Source: Algoriphagus sanaruensis (GTDB lineage Bacteria; Bacteroidota; Bacteroidia; Cytophagales; Cyclobacteriaceae). Taken from it: a DNA stretch of 64,000 bases. The notes beneath the pieces were generated by a model. That model made no database searches and was not told the DNA's origin. It saw only the letters and a list, made by a program, of their open reading frames with translations. The translations under genes and the position numbers were made by a program. Location: the NCBI RefSeq assembly GCF_001593605.1, contig NZ_CP012836.1, positions 2,422,501 to 2,486,500 of the forward strand, written 5' to 3'. Below, piece by piece: positions 18,814 to 27,092 of the stretch (the first letter of the stretch is position 1; each line of letters begins with the position of its first letter).

Positions 18814-18935
18814 AAGGTGTTAAGTTTTAAATCTTTTGAAAATTATTCGTTTAGTTTCTTAATCCAAAGAAAAGTATAAAATATTTTTACATTTTAGTTT
18901 TAAAACCCATTTAACTATCTGAAAATAAGAAGGAT

Positions 18936-18965
18936 AAAAAAAGCTCTTAAGGGTAAAGAGCTTTT
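18936..18965 (-). terminator. Intrinsic terminator of the desaturase gene
   Basis: Minus-strand stem AAAAGCTCTT / AAGAGCTTTT with loop TACCCT and seven T, 13 bases after the desaturase stop codon. Confidence 0.85.
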
Positions 18966-18977
18966 CTATTTTTAGTT

Positions 18978-19727
18978 TCAAGTGGACCGGAGTTTTATAA
19001 TGCCTGTAGCATGAAGAAGCTTAACCACTGGGTAAGTTGGATCAAATTCATACCATTTTACCGCAAAATTTGGTCTATTTGGAAGTTTGTGATGATTGTT
19101 TTGAAACAGTTCGCCAAGCATCAAAACATCCAATAGCAATGAGTTTTTGGACATGTCATTATTGTCAAAGTTTGCATACCCATATTTATGACCACTCCAG
19201 TTGACGATTGCACCATGAACAGGGCCCATCAGAAAGTGAATCGGAAGTAAAAAGTACATCCACCAATGAGTACCTGGCAATTCAAAAACTGAAATGCAAA
19301 GGATATAAATTAAAGCATAGATCAATCCCCAGCTTACTCGCACGGTCATACTATCCGCAAATCGATCAAATTTATTCCAGTCGGGGATGTCTTTTGAAAA
19401 TCGATCCTCTGGCTTGAGTTTAAAAGTAAAGTAATCGTTGTAGATGTTTTTTGTCTTCCACATCATCGTGAAGAGATTTTCAGTATGATGAGGACTGTGT
19501 GGGTCTTTTGGAGTATCGGAATATGCATGATGCATTCGGTGCAGAATTGCATAAGCCCTTGGAGATAAGTAAGAACTCCCTTGCCATATCCAAGTGAAGA
19601 AATAAAAGAATTTCTCCCAAAACTTGTTCATGACAAACATTTGATGAGCTGCATAACGATGAAGGAAAAAGCTTTGGCAAAACAGGGAGAAATACCAATG
19701 CAAAAGGAAGAAAACGATAATAATCAC
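18978..19727 (-). CDS. Membrane fatty-acid (acyl-CoA) desaturase
   Basis: Di-iron integral membrane desaturase of 249 residues. It shows the histidine boxes HRYAAH (23-28), HRMHH (63-67) and NNHHKLPN (about 211-218), with hydrophobic segments before and between them. It introduces a double bond into membrane acyl chains using O2 and an electron donor. The frame opens with GTG at 19727, which lies 25 bases from an exact TATATTTG -7 box, so the non-ATG start is plausible. A single gene with its own terminator. Confidence 0.88.
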   Translation of the reverse strand: MIIIVFFLLHWYFSLFCQSFFLHRYAAHQMFVMNKFWEKFFYFFTWIWQGSSYLSPRAYAILHRMHHAYSDTPKDPHSPHHTENLFTMMWKTKNIYNDYFTFKLKPEDRFSKDIPDWNKFDRFADSMTVRVSWGLIYALIYILCISVFELPGTHWWMYFLLPIHFLMGPVHGAIVNWSGHKYGYANFDNNDMSKNSLLLDVLMLGELFQNNHHKLPNRPNFAVKWYEFDPTYPVVKLLHATGIIKLRST

Positions 19728-19751
19728 TCGGGTATATTTTTGTTAATGGGA

Positions 19752-19759
19752 CAAATATA
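19752..19759 (-). promoter_or_regulatory. -7 box of the desaturase gene
   Basis: Exact TATATTTG on the minus strand. The nearest TTG is 23 bases upstream, slightly too far for the standard spacing. Confidence 0.5.
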
Positions 19760-19861
19760 GGTCGAACCTTGAATATAATTTACAAATCTGCACTTGGATT
19801 AAGTTTCTTATCCGTTCGTTGATTTGTATTCCTCGGAGTTGGAAATAAGGCCTAATTCGAA

Positions 19862-19873
19862 GTTCAATTGAAC
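19862..19873. promoter_or_regulatory. 12-base perfect palindrome upstream of the desaturase promoter
   Basis: GTTCAATTGAAC is exactly self-complementary and lies about 100 bases upstream of the desaturase -7 box, in the 223-base gap to the AlbA_2 gene. It is a possible operator. Chance is a real alternative in AT-rich DNA. The rest of the gap shows nothing else that I can name. Confidence 0.25.
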
Positions 19874-19950
19874 GGGTATTTTTCAATTTGGCTCAATTTT
19901 AAAAGCATATTGAATCGAATCGCTTTAAAATTTGAAATTGAATCAAGGCT

Positions 19951-20385
19951 TTAATAGGCTAAGGTTTTGTCATTGACTCGATGAAATGCCTTTAGCTCTC
20001 CATTTGGCTGTTTACAGTAAATCTTTTCCAAAATTGACTTTTCTATTTTGACCAGAAGGATTGTTTTTTCGATTAGAACTGGATTTTCGGACTCGACTTT
20101 GTCAAGAAATTTTACCTCCTCCATATAAATGCTCGCTTTTGGTGTGCAATATTCCTCATTTGCAGACTCGATCATAAATGCCTCTTCATCGGGATCTATA
20201 CCAATTATTTTCTTTTGGTCAGAAATCCCAATTACCAAATATCCTCCTTCGGTATTCGCTAATGCAGAAATTGTTTTGGCAATTTTTGATTTTGAGGTTA
20301 TTTTTTGTTTAAAATCTAAACATTTTCCCTCTTTTTCTTTTATTAGTTTATTAACAAATTCTTGAATTATTTTTTCTGAATACAT
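19951..20385 (-). CDS. Stand-alone AlbA_2/Schlafen-type putative DNA- or nucleotide-binding protein
   Basis: 144 residues with the AlbA_2 core: an acidic-lysine entry (GKCLDFKQKI), then ISALANTEGGYLVIGISD followed by KKIIGID, the signature of the 'ATP-binding' AlbA_2 family. The usual C-terminal HATPase-like and helix-turn-helix parts of long family members are missing, and the protein ends just after the domain. It therefore looks like a natural single-domain form or a remnant. No partner gene is adjacent; the gene is divergent from the next hypothetical gene. The molecular role is unknown. Confidence 0.75.
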   Translation of the reverse strand: MYSEKIIQEFVNKLIKEKEGKCLDFKQKITSKSKIAKTISALANTEGGYLVIGISDQKKIIGIDPDEEAFMIESANEEYCTPKASIYMEEVKFLDKVESENPVLIEKTILLVKIEKSILEKIYCKQPNGELKAFHRVNDKTLAY

Positions 20386-20481
20386 TTTATTTCCTTACTT
20401 TCTAGTATTAAATTTCTATATAGGAAGGAACGAATTTTTCTATAGATTTTCTTTGACCGATTGATATAATTATAAGTTGAT

Positions 20482-21039
20482 ATGCCATTTTCAAACCCAG
20501 GTTTTAATCCTGAACAAATAGAGAAACTCCGAGCTGAGTTAAAGAAAAGCGGGAAAGTTTTTAAAGTCATACCTGACGATGAAAACTCTGATGAATTTGT
20601 AAATTTTTACTTCATCGGGATGTATGAAGGAAAAGAGGTGATCTATGATGCAGCCTTGTATACGTTAAGGTTGCACCATGCGAGTGAGGTTTATGAACTT
20701 GCTGAACATGAAGCCGCTAAAAAATTCCCGAATTTTAAAGGAATTAATTACGAGGAAGACGAAAATGGAAACCTGAAGCCACTATCCAGTGAAGAAGAGG
20801 AAATAGGCTGGTTTATCACCGAGATCATTATGGATCTAGAAGAGGAAGAGGCGGTTAAGGTTCAGGAATTCATTGACTTAGATACACATCATGATTTTGG
20901 AATTGGACTAGATGCTGCATTAAATGTTGAGGAAATTAATGAACATGTAGTCACAAAATTTATCACAGACTTTAATGAAGATACATTGGTTTTGGACGAA
21001 ACCATGTATTCATTTCAGACCGAGGAAGATGAAATTTAA
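20482..21039 (+). CDS. Conserved hypothetical acidic protein
   Basis: 185 residues, strongly acidic, with no signal peptide or membrane helix and no domain I recognise. The first half has a compact pattern (FYFIGMYEGKEVIYDAALYTL), the middle holds Glu clusters (SSEEEEIGWF, DLEEEEA) and the C-terminus is again acidic. I take ATG 20482; the start MPFSNPGFNPEQIEKLR looks natural. It is transcribed alone: a terminator sits 29 bases after the stop codon. The next gene starts inside that terminator's T run but has its own promoter box. Confidence 0.7.
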   Translation: MPFSNPGFNPEQIEKLRAELKKSGKVFKVIPDDENSDEFVNFYFIGMYEGKEVIYDAALYTLRLHHASEVYELAEHEAAKKFPNFKGINYEEDENGNLKPLSSEEEEIGWFITEIIMDLEEEEAVKVQEFIDLDTHHDFGIGLDAALNVEEINEHVVTKFITDFNEDTLVLDETMYSFQTEEDEI

Positions 21040-21059
21040 GTTTTCAAAGTCTAGTTCCT

Positions 21060-21067
21060 TAATTTTG
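21060..21067 (+). promoter_or_regulatory. -7 box of the histone-deacetylase-like gene
   Basis: Exact TAATTTTG, ending immediately before the upstream terminator stem. Transcription would start inside the hairpin, about 20-25 bases before ATG 21095. Confidence 0.5.
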
Positions 21068-21094
21068 AGCGCTGCCTAATTCAGCGCTTTTTTT
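21068..21094 (+). terminator. Intrinsic terminator abutting the next start codon
   Basis: Seven-base stem AGCGCTG / CAGCGCT with a seven-base loop and seven T. The last T is followed directly by the ATG of the next gene. Confidence 0.8.
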
Positions 21095-21997
21095 ATGCTA
21101 AAAATTTCTTGGTCCCCCAATTATTCCCATCCCTTACCTGTAGGACATCGGTTTCCAATGGAAAAGTATGAACTTCTTCCACAGCAACTTCTTTTAGAAG
21201 GAACAGTAGAAGAAAAGAACTTTTTTAATCCTAAAGCATTAGACCTTGATTTGATTCGAACAGTTCATTCTGATGATTACTTAAGTAGATTAATCTCTCA
21301 AGATCTTACTCGCTCCGAAATAAGAGCCACAGGATTTCCTCTTAGTCCACAGCTGGTAGAAAGAGAAATTCAAATTCTTGGAGGATCGGTTGAGGCAGCG
21401 ATTTTTGCTTCTGAGTTCGGAATCGCAATGAATATTGCTGGAGGAACACATCATGCTTTCTCCAGTAGGGGCGAAGGGTTTTGCTTATTAAATGACTTGG
21501 CCGTGACTGCTCAATATTTGATTGATCATCGCTATGCTAAAAATGTTCTCATTATAGATCTAGACGTGCACCAAGGCAACGGTACAGCTGAAATTTTCAG
21601 AAATAGAACAGATGTCTTCACGTTTAGTATGCATGGTGAAAAGAACTATCCACATCGCAAAGAAGCCTCTCATTTAGACATACCACTTTCGGATGGGACC
21701 TCCGATAAGGTCTATCTTGAATTATTAGAAAAAAATTTGAATAGCATCCTCTCTAATTTCCAACCGGATTTCATTTTATACCAAAGTGGGGTGGATGTCT
21801 TGGCCTCTGACAAATTGGGTCGATTATCGCTTACGATCGAGGGAGTTTATCAACGCGATAAAATGGTTTTAGACTTTGCCTATCATTCCAAAACACCAAT
21901 TATGTGTTGTATGGGAGGTGGATATTCTCCTCAGATCAAGGATATTATAGAGGCACATGCACAAGTGTATAGGCTTGCTCAGGAAATCTTTTTTTGA
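21095..21997 (+). CDS. Histone-deacetylase-superfamily hydrolase
   Basis: Zinc-dependent arginase-fold deacetylase of 300 residues, related to acetoin-utilisation proteins and acetylpolyamine amidohydrolases. The catalytic pair His119-His120 lies in GGTHHAF, and the zinc ligands Asp155, Asp157 and His159 are in LDVHQGNG; the later YQSGVDVL supplies another ligand. The start is supported by the conserved N-terminus (SHPLPVGHRFPMEKY), which leaves no room for a Shine-Dalgarno other than the terminator T run. A small acetylated metabolite is a likelier substrate than protein. Confidence 0.88.
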   Translation: MLKISWSPNYSHPLPVGHRFPMEKYELLPQQLLLEGTVEEKNFFNPKALDLDLIRTVHSDDYLSRLISQDLTRSEIRATGFPLSPQLVEREIQILGGSVEAAIFASEFGIAMNIAGGTHHAFSSRGEGFCLLNDLAVTAQYLIDHRYAKNVLIIDLDVHQGNGTAEIFRNRTDVFTFSMHGEKNYPHRKEASHLDIPLSDGTSDKVYLELLEKNLNSILSNFQPDFILYQSGVDVLASDKLGRLSLTIEGVYQRDKMVLDFAYHSKTPIMCCMGGGYSPQIKDIIEAHAQVYRLAQEIFF

Positions 21998-22036
21998 GTC
22001 TAAAGGTTATTTAACACTTACTGATTGTTCCCAATC

Positions 22037-22065
22037 TTGCAAAATCAATACTTTCTCTATATTTG
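22037..22065 (+). promoter_or_regulatory. Promoter of the OmpH-like gene
   Basis: TTG at 22037-22039, an 18-base spacer, then an exact TATATTTG at 22058-22065. It excludes translation from the TTG at 22063. Confidence 0.75.
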
Positions 22066-22092
22066 CGCCCTGTCAACTTTAATAAATCACCA

Positions 22093-22719
22093 GTGAAAAA
22101 AGGATTACAAATTTTCGGCGCATTATGCTTTAGTGCAGTACTATTTTACTCTTGCGGTCAAAAAACCGAAGGTACTTCAGTAGCATCTACTTCTGAAGAA
22201 AGAGCTGCGGCAGGCGATATTAAAATAGCATTCGTTTATACTGATTCAGTTATCAATAATTATGACTACTTCAAGAAAAAGTCTGAGGAGTTAACTGAAA
22301 AGGGAAAAAGATTTGATACTGACTTGCAGTCTAGAGCAAGAGGTTTGGAGCAAGAAGTTGCGACATTTCAGCAGACAGGTGGAAATATGACTCTTAACCA
22401 ACAGCGTGCAAAGCAAGAGGAATTGATGCAAAAAGAACAAAATCTGTATACCTACAGAAACAACTTGATGCAAGAGCTTTCCGCTGAAGAGGCGAAATTA
22501 ATGAATGAAGTGTATGAGCAAGTACAATCATATTTGTCCGAGTATGCCAAAGAAAATGGCATTGACGTAATCTTGAGTAATACTAGAGGTGGAGCGGTAT
22601 GGTATGCTACTGAGTCTATTGATGTGACTAAAGGAGTTACAGAAGGATTGAACAAGAAGTTTAACGCAAATCCATCAGCAGTTGCACCTGCAGCAGCAGA
22701 TACTACAGCCAAGAAATAA
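22093..22719 (+). CDS. OmpH/Skp-like periplasmic lipoprotein
   Basis: 208 residues when started at GTG 22093. The reading frame continues upstream to a TTG at 22063, but that triplet is the end of the TATATTTG promoter box. The N-terminus VKKGLQIFGALCF leads to a probable lipobox Cys21 (LFYSC). The mature protein opens with the OmpH-type KIAFVYTDSVINNY, followed by a long Glu/Gln/Lys-rich helical coiled coil (about 60-150), the tentacle part of Skp chaperones. The final ATNPSAVAP-type tail is Ala-rich. Probable outer-membrane-protein chaperone, lipid anchored, which is unusual for Skp. Confidence 0.85.
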   Translation: MKKGLQIFGALCFSAVLFYSCGQKTEGTSVASTSEERAAAGDIKIAFVYTDSVINNYDYFKKKSEELTEKGKRFDTDLQSRARGLEQEVATFQQTGGNMTLNQQRAKQEELMQKEQNLYTYRNNLMQELSAEEAKLMNEVYEQVQSYLSEYAKENGIDVILSNTRGGAVWYATESIDVTKGVTEGLNKKFNANPSAVAPAAADTTAKK

Positions 22720-22742
22720 TTTTCTTCTTCTCTCATAAAAAC

Positions 22743-22766
22743 AACCCGGAGCTTCCGGGTTTTTTT
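22743..22766 (+). terminator. Intrinsic terminator of the OmpH-like gene
   Basis: Perfect stem AACCCGGA / TCCGGGTT with a GCT loop and a run of seven T. Confidence 0.9.
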
Positions 22767-22815
22767 ATGGGTAAAAATTGGGTAATTTCGTCCCTTGATT
22801 GAAAAACCGAACGAA

Positions 22816-23787
22816 ATGAAAATCACTGAGTTTTTAAAACACAACTACAGACATTTTAATGCTGCTGCACTTATTGATGCTGCAGAAGGGTATAAAACTC
22901 ACTTAGATCAAGGTGGGAAAATGATGGTAACCTTAGCAGGAGCCATGTCCACTGCTGAACTTGGAATATCTCTTGCCGAAATGATCCGTCAAGATAAGGT
23001 TCAAATTATCTCTTGTACTGGAGCAAACTTGGAAGAGGACGTCTTCAATTTGGTTGCTCATGATTACTATGAGCGTGTTCCAAATTACCGGGAATTATCA
23101 CCTGAGCAAGAACAAGAACTTCTTGAGCGCCACATGAATCGTGTTACGGATACTTGTATTCCGGAAATGGAAGCCATGAGAAGAATTGAGAATGTTATCC
23201 TCGAGGAATGGATGAAAGCCGATCAAGCGGGAGAGCAATACTTTCCACATGAGTTTTTTTACAAGATTCTCCTTTCTGGGAAATTAGAAGCTTCTTATCA
23301 AATAGATCCTAAGAATAGCTGGCTTTTGGAAGCGGCTAAAAAGAGTCTTCCAATCATTGTTCCTGGTTGGGAAGATTCCACGCTTGGAAATATGTTTGCA
23401 GGTCATGTGATTTCTGGTGATGTGAAAAATGTCCATACCGTTAGATCAGGCATTGAATACATGATGTTTCTAGCAGAATGGTATACCCAAAATGCAACGG
23501 AAGAAAGTAAAGTAGGATTTTTCCAAATTGGCGGGGGAATTGCAGGTGATTTTCCTATCTGTGTGGTACCGATGTTGCATCAGGACTTACAGCGAGATAA
23601 TGTGCCTCTTTGGGGATATTTCTGCCAGATTTCGGATTCCACAACCTCTTATGGATCGTATTCTGGAGCAGTTCCAAATGAAAAAATCACCTGGGGTAAG
23701 TTGGGAATGAATACTCCAAAATACATTATTGAATCTGATGCAACCATCGTAGCACCATTGGTATTTGCTATCGTGTTGGATCAATAA
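22816..23787 (+). CDS. Deoxyhypusine-synthase-like enzyme
   Basis: 323 residues from ATG 22816; an upstream in-frame TTG is not used because it is just after a TAATTTCG promoter-like box. The family marks are LAGAMSTAELG, SCTGANLEEDVFNL near the NAD site, and the active-site lysine tract TWGKLG with Lys295 (eukaryotic DHS has SWGKIR). The eukaryotic enzyme moves an aminobutyl group from spermidine to eIF5A, which bacteria lack, so a polyamine reaction such as homospermidine formation is the usual guess for bacterial members. The OmpA-type gene starts 3 bases after the stop codon. Confidence 0.88.
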   Translation: MKITEFLKHNYRHFNAAALIDAAEGYKTHLDQGGKMMVTLAGAMSTAELGISLAEMIRQDKVQIISCTGANLEEDVFNLVAHDYYERVPNYRELSPEQEQELLERHMNRVTDTCIPEMEAMRRIENVILEEWMKADQAGEQYFPHEFFYKILLSGKLEASYQIDPKNSWLLEAAKKSLPIIVPGWEDSTLGNMFAGHVISGDVKNVHTVRSGIEYMMFLAEWYTQNATEESKVGFFQIGGGIAGDFPICVVPMLHQDLQRDNVPLWGYFCQISDSTTSYGSYSGAVPNEKITWGKLGMNTPKYIIESDATIVAPLVFAIVLDQ

Positions 23788-23790
23788 ACA

Positions 23791-25395
23791 ATGAGATTAA
23801 ACATTTCAAATTTTCTTTTTAAAGCAAGCAGTTTCATACTGCTTGCTTTTTGTGTTTCTAAAATTAGCCTTGGTCAAGAGCTAAAATCAATTTCTGGTGC
23901 CAATAGCCCAAATGATGATTTTAATCCGGTTAGTGTCGGGAACCAAACCATTCTTTTTACCCGTGCTTTTCATCCAAAAAATCTAGGAGGCAAGAATGAT
24001 CCAGGAGATATCTGGATGATTCGAAAAGATGATGCTGGAAATTGGGGGAATGAGATCCATCGTCCTGATTTAAGTACCAGTGGATATGATCTTCCATTAG
24101 GAATGGAAGATGTATTGACCCTTTTAATATTGCGAAATGAAAATGGAAGTGTCTCCATTCATCAATTCAGCAAATTCGGTGCAGATTGGAATTACCTCAG
24201 GCAGGTCAACTTAGAAGGTTTATCAACGCTACAGGGTACAATTACCGGTAGGGTGGCATCTCAAGGAAAAATACTTTTTCTTTCTGGAAAAAGGAGTGAT
24301 TCGTTAGGGAATGAAGATATTTATTTCAGCGAAAAGCTGGGACCAATTGATTGGGGAAAGCTGGAAAGTTTAGGTCCAGCTATTAATGGAAAAGGGCAGG
24401 AAGTAGGACCGTTTTTTCAATCCGAAACATCCTTGCTTTATTTTTCTTCTAATTCACACCCTGACGCTACTGGCAAGGATATTTTAATTTCAAAAAAATT
24501 GGAAAATGGCTGGTCCTCTCCAGTTAAATGGGAACAAATAAGCGGTCGAGGTTCCGAATCTTCCATTCTGGTTCTTAGCAGTACTGAGGCTATTTGGTCA
24601 AGTACTCAGAATAGTGATGGATTTGCTGATTTGATGACATTTTCCGAGCCTCAGGATTTAATTGTCCCTAATGAGTTTGAAAACTATCAACCGATAGCTC
24701 CTGAATCCAAGGTTGAAAAGGTTAAACCTGTTTCGATTCTCAAGAAAGAGGAAAAAGTTGAAAACCCAGTCCTACAGCAAGAAACAGTACTAGCTCCTCG
24801 AATCGAAGAGGAAATACCAGTTTCTTGGTTGGTTATGGATTCAAAAAGTAAGCTGGAAATAGCTTATGAATTAGAATGGCAAAAAGGAAATGACCCCATT
24901 TTACTTCCTAAAGAATCATTAGCATCAGAATTGAAAAACCTTGGCGTAACTGCTGCAAAAGTTACTTCCAAAGGATATTTTCCAGTTTGGGTTTCAATCA
25001 ATGCTTTGATGCCTAAAGGAAGAACGGTCGTTCAATTGACAAAAGCAGAAACAGGTAGTGCCTTGGTCTTGAAAGAAGTTCAATTTCAACGAGGAACTGC
25101 AGAGTTTGAAGGAAAAGAAACAGTAACTGTTTTAGAAGAAATAGCCAGATTTTTAATGGATAATCCAAGTGTGAAAATCCGAATAAATGGACATACCGAT
25201 AATGTTGGAGATCCTGGATTAAATAAACAGCTGTCCCTAGAGCGTGCTGGCAAAATCAGAGATTTTTTGACCCAATTAGGAGTCGAATTTGAAAATGTAA
25301 GAATATCTGGCTGGGGAGGGACTAAGCCAATTTCCTCTAACGCCACAGAGGCTGGTAGGTCTAAAAATAGGAGAGTAGAACTCGTTGTAGAATAA
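23791..25395 (+). CDS. OmpA-family outer-membrane protein with PD40-like repeats
   Basis: 534 residues: signal peptide (cleaved near SLGQ, about 29), an N-terminal half with PD40/WD-like repeats (SGANSPNDDFNPV, LGPAINGKGQEVGPFF), a Pro/Glu/Lys-rich linker (about 300-350), and a C-terminal OmpA peptidoglycan-binding domain (about 425-534) with INGHTDNVGD and LSLERAGKIRDFL. It tethers the outer membrane to the cell wall. It follows the DHS-like gene by 3 bases, so the two are transcribed together even though their roles are not obviously related. A 28-base perfect palindrome follows. Confidence 0.88.
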   Translation: MRLNISNFLFKASSFILLAFCVSKISLGQELKSISGANSPNDDFNPVSVGNQTILFTRAFHPKNLGGKNDPGDIWMIRKDDAGNWGNEIHRPDLSTSGYDLPLGMEDVLTLLILRNENGSVSIHQFSKFGADWNYLRQVNLEGLSTLQGTITGRVASQGKILFLSGKRSDSLGNEDIYFSEKLGPIDWGKLESLGPAINGKGQEVGPFFQSETSLLYFSSNSHPDATGKDILISKKLENGWSSPVKWEQISGRGSESSILVLSSTEAIWSSTQNSDGFADLMTFSEPQDLIVPNEFENYQPIAPESKVEKVKPVSILKKEEKVENPVLQQETVLAPRIEEEIPVSWLVMDSKSKLEIAYELEWQKGNDPILLPKESLASELKNLGVTAAKVTSKGYFPVWVSINALMPKGRTVVQLTKAETGSALVLKEVQFQRGTAEFEGKETVTVLEEIARFLMDNPSVKIRINGHTDNVGDPGLNKQLSLERAGKIRDFLTQLGVEFENVRISGWGGTKPISSNATEAGRSKNRRVELVVE

Positions 25396-25397
25396 GA

Positions 25398-25425
25398 AAG
25401 GGCCTCTAAAATTTTAGAGGCCCTT
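25398..25425. terminator. 28-base perfect palindromic hairpin between convergent genes
   Basis: AAGGGCCTCTAAAA paired with its exact complement, three bases after the OmpA-type stop codon and five bases before the oxidoreductase stop codon. A bidirectional terminator is likely, although the T run is short on both sides. Confidence 0.75.
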
Positions 25426-25430
25426 CGTTA

Positions 25431-26891
25431 TTAGAAGGAATATCCTTCTCGATAGGTTCGTTTCACAAATTGATTAGCTGGTTCAAAATTTGTGATTTTC
25501 ATATTCGGTCCATCCCAAACCAATTTGATGTTTCGGCCGGGATAGTCAAATTGATTATCCGCACCTGGTCTTGGTACTCTATAATCATAACTTCTGATAG
25601 CGAGGTTGCCCATCAATACTGATTCAGTTAAAGGGCCAGCAATAGAAAATGGAGAACTTAATTTTTTAAATTCATCAGATCCATGACCTGCAATACATGC
25701 TTCTACCCAATTTGAATAATGGCCTCGGTCTCCGCCTGGGACACGATATTCCGTTTGTGGTACGTTTACTTCCTTGGTTCTGGATGTAGGTAGTAATTGA
25801 GGATTTGCTCCATAGGTTGAGCACATCATTTTTCCTTTTGTTCCTTCTATGATTACACCATTTCCACCATCACCCATTATTTCATTAGGAGCCAATTCCT
25901 CTGGACGAGTTGGCTGAATTCCTCCATCCATCCAGTGAAATTCCAATTCTTCTTTTCCAGGTCGGTCAAATCTTAGCGTAATGTGGGAAGAAGGTGGACA
26001 GCTGTCAGGAAAGTACCCCCTTTGGAATTCTCCAACGTAGACCGACCCCACGGAGCATTCCGCAGATGTAGGATACCCTAAACCCAAAACGCGGAAAGGA
26101 GGCTCCATGATGTGACAAGCCATATCCCCAAGAGCTCCAGTTCCATAATCCCACCAACCTCTCCAATTGAATGGAACTAGATTGCCAACATAATCCTTGT
26201 AGGGCGCGGTACCCAGCCATAAGTCCCAATCTAAATCTGCTGGAGGAGTAATTGGGGTGGATGGCCAAGGGATGCCTTGCGGCCAAACTGGTCTATTGGT
26301 CCATGACCAAACTTTGTTTGCTTCTCCAATTAGGCCAGCATTATACCATTCGATCATCTGACGAACTCCGTCTCCAGATGATCCTTGATTCCCCATTTGG
26401 GTCACAACCTTGTATTTTTCTGCCGCTTCAGTAAGCATTCTTGCTTCATAGATATCATGCGACATTGGCTTCTGGACATACACATGCTTTCCCATTTTCA
26501 TAGCCATCATCGCTTGTACAGCATGCATATGGTCAGGTGTCGAAACAGTAACAGCGTCAATATTTTTTTCTTCCTTCTCTAACATGATTCGGAAGTCTTT
26601 ATAATAGGCTGCCTTTTCATGATCTTTTCTTGCTCTAGCTGCACGAGTGTCATCTACATCACAGAGAGCAACGATATCTGCTTTTCCACTTTTAAACACA
26701 CCTGAAACATCACTGTATCCCATTCCACCGACCCCGATTGATGCCACTCTTAGCTTATCACTAGGAGCAATATACCCAGGTCCGCCTAGGACATGGCGAG
26801 GTACAATGTAAAATCCTGCCAAAGCCAATGCTGATTCTTTGATGAAACCTCTTCTGGAGGATTGAGATGGATTCTCCGGTTTATTTTTCAT
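25431..26891 (-). CDS. Tat-exported Gfo/Idh/MocA-family oxidoreductase
   Basis: 486 residues. A twin-arginine signal (SSRRGFIKESALALAGF, residues about 10-26) directs the folded protein across the inner membrane. The NAD(P)-binding motif GVGGMGYSD follows at about 53-61, and the catalytic-site motif VQKPMSHDIYE at about 136-146. It resembles the large Bacteroidota secreted dehydrogenases, some of which are GH109-like. It probably acts on a sugar or glycan derivative, which fits the divergent GH20 hexosaminidase gene next to it (200-base gap). The substrate is unproven. Confidence 0.88.
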   Translation of the reverse strand: MKNKPENPSQSSRRGFIKESALALAGFYIVPRHVLGGPGYIAPSDKLRVASIGVGGMGYSDVSGVFKSGKADIVALCDVDDTRAARARKDHEKAAYYKDFRIMLEKEEKNIDAVTVSTPDHMHAVQAMMAMKMGKHVYVQKPMSHDIYEARMLTEAAEKYKVVTQMGNQGSSGDGVRQMIEWYNAGLIGEANKVWSWTNRPVWPQGIPWPSTPITPPADLDWDLWLGTAPYKDYVGNLVPFNWRGWWDYGTGALGDMACHIMEPPFRVLGLGYPTSAECSVGSVYVGEFQRGYFPDSCPPSSHITLRFDRPGKEELEFHWMDGGIQPTRPEELAPNEIMGDGGNGVIIEGTKGKMMCSTYGANPQLLPTSRTKEVNVPQTEYRVPGGDRGHYSNWVEACIAGHGSDEFKKLSSPFSIAGPLTESVLMGNLAIRSYDYRVPRPGADNQFDYPGRNIKLVWDGPNMKITNFEPANQFVKRTYREGYSF

Positions 26892-27034
26892 GGTTTTTTG
26901 AGTTTTGAAATAATTTCGTCTTCAAAAAGAAAATAAATTAAATCAATATTTTGGTCAAAGTGACTAATCGCCCATTTACTATTCAATTGGTTTTTTCAGG
27001 GTTTTGTTGGGCATCATGGATTTCTGAAATTCTT

Positions 27035-27076
27035 TAATTTTGAAAGTTAGATGTTTAAAAAATTCAAGTAAGTTTG
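27035..27076 (+). promoter_or_regulatory. Two candidate -7 boxes upstream of the hexosaminidase gene
   Basis: Exact TAATTTTG at 27035-27042 and exact TAAGTTTG at 27069-27076; neither has a TTG at the standard spacing. The rest of the 201-base divergent gap (26892-27092) shows nothing else recognisable. Confidence 0.4.
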
Positions 27077-27092
27077 AACAAACACCCCTTTC

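Noticed and set aside
22063..22095. TTG start for the OmpH-like protein
   Set aside because: The TTG is part of an exact TATATTTG -7 box, so it is upstream of the transcription start. GTG 22093 is used instead.
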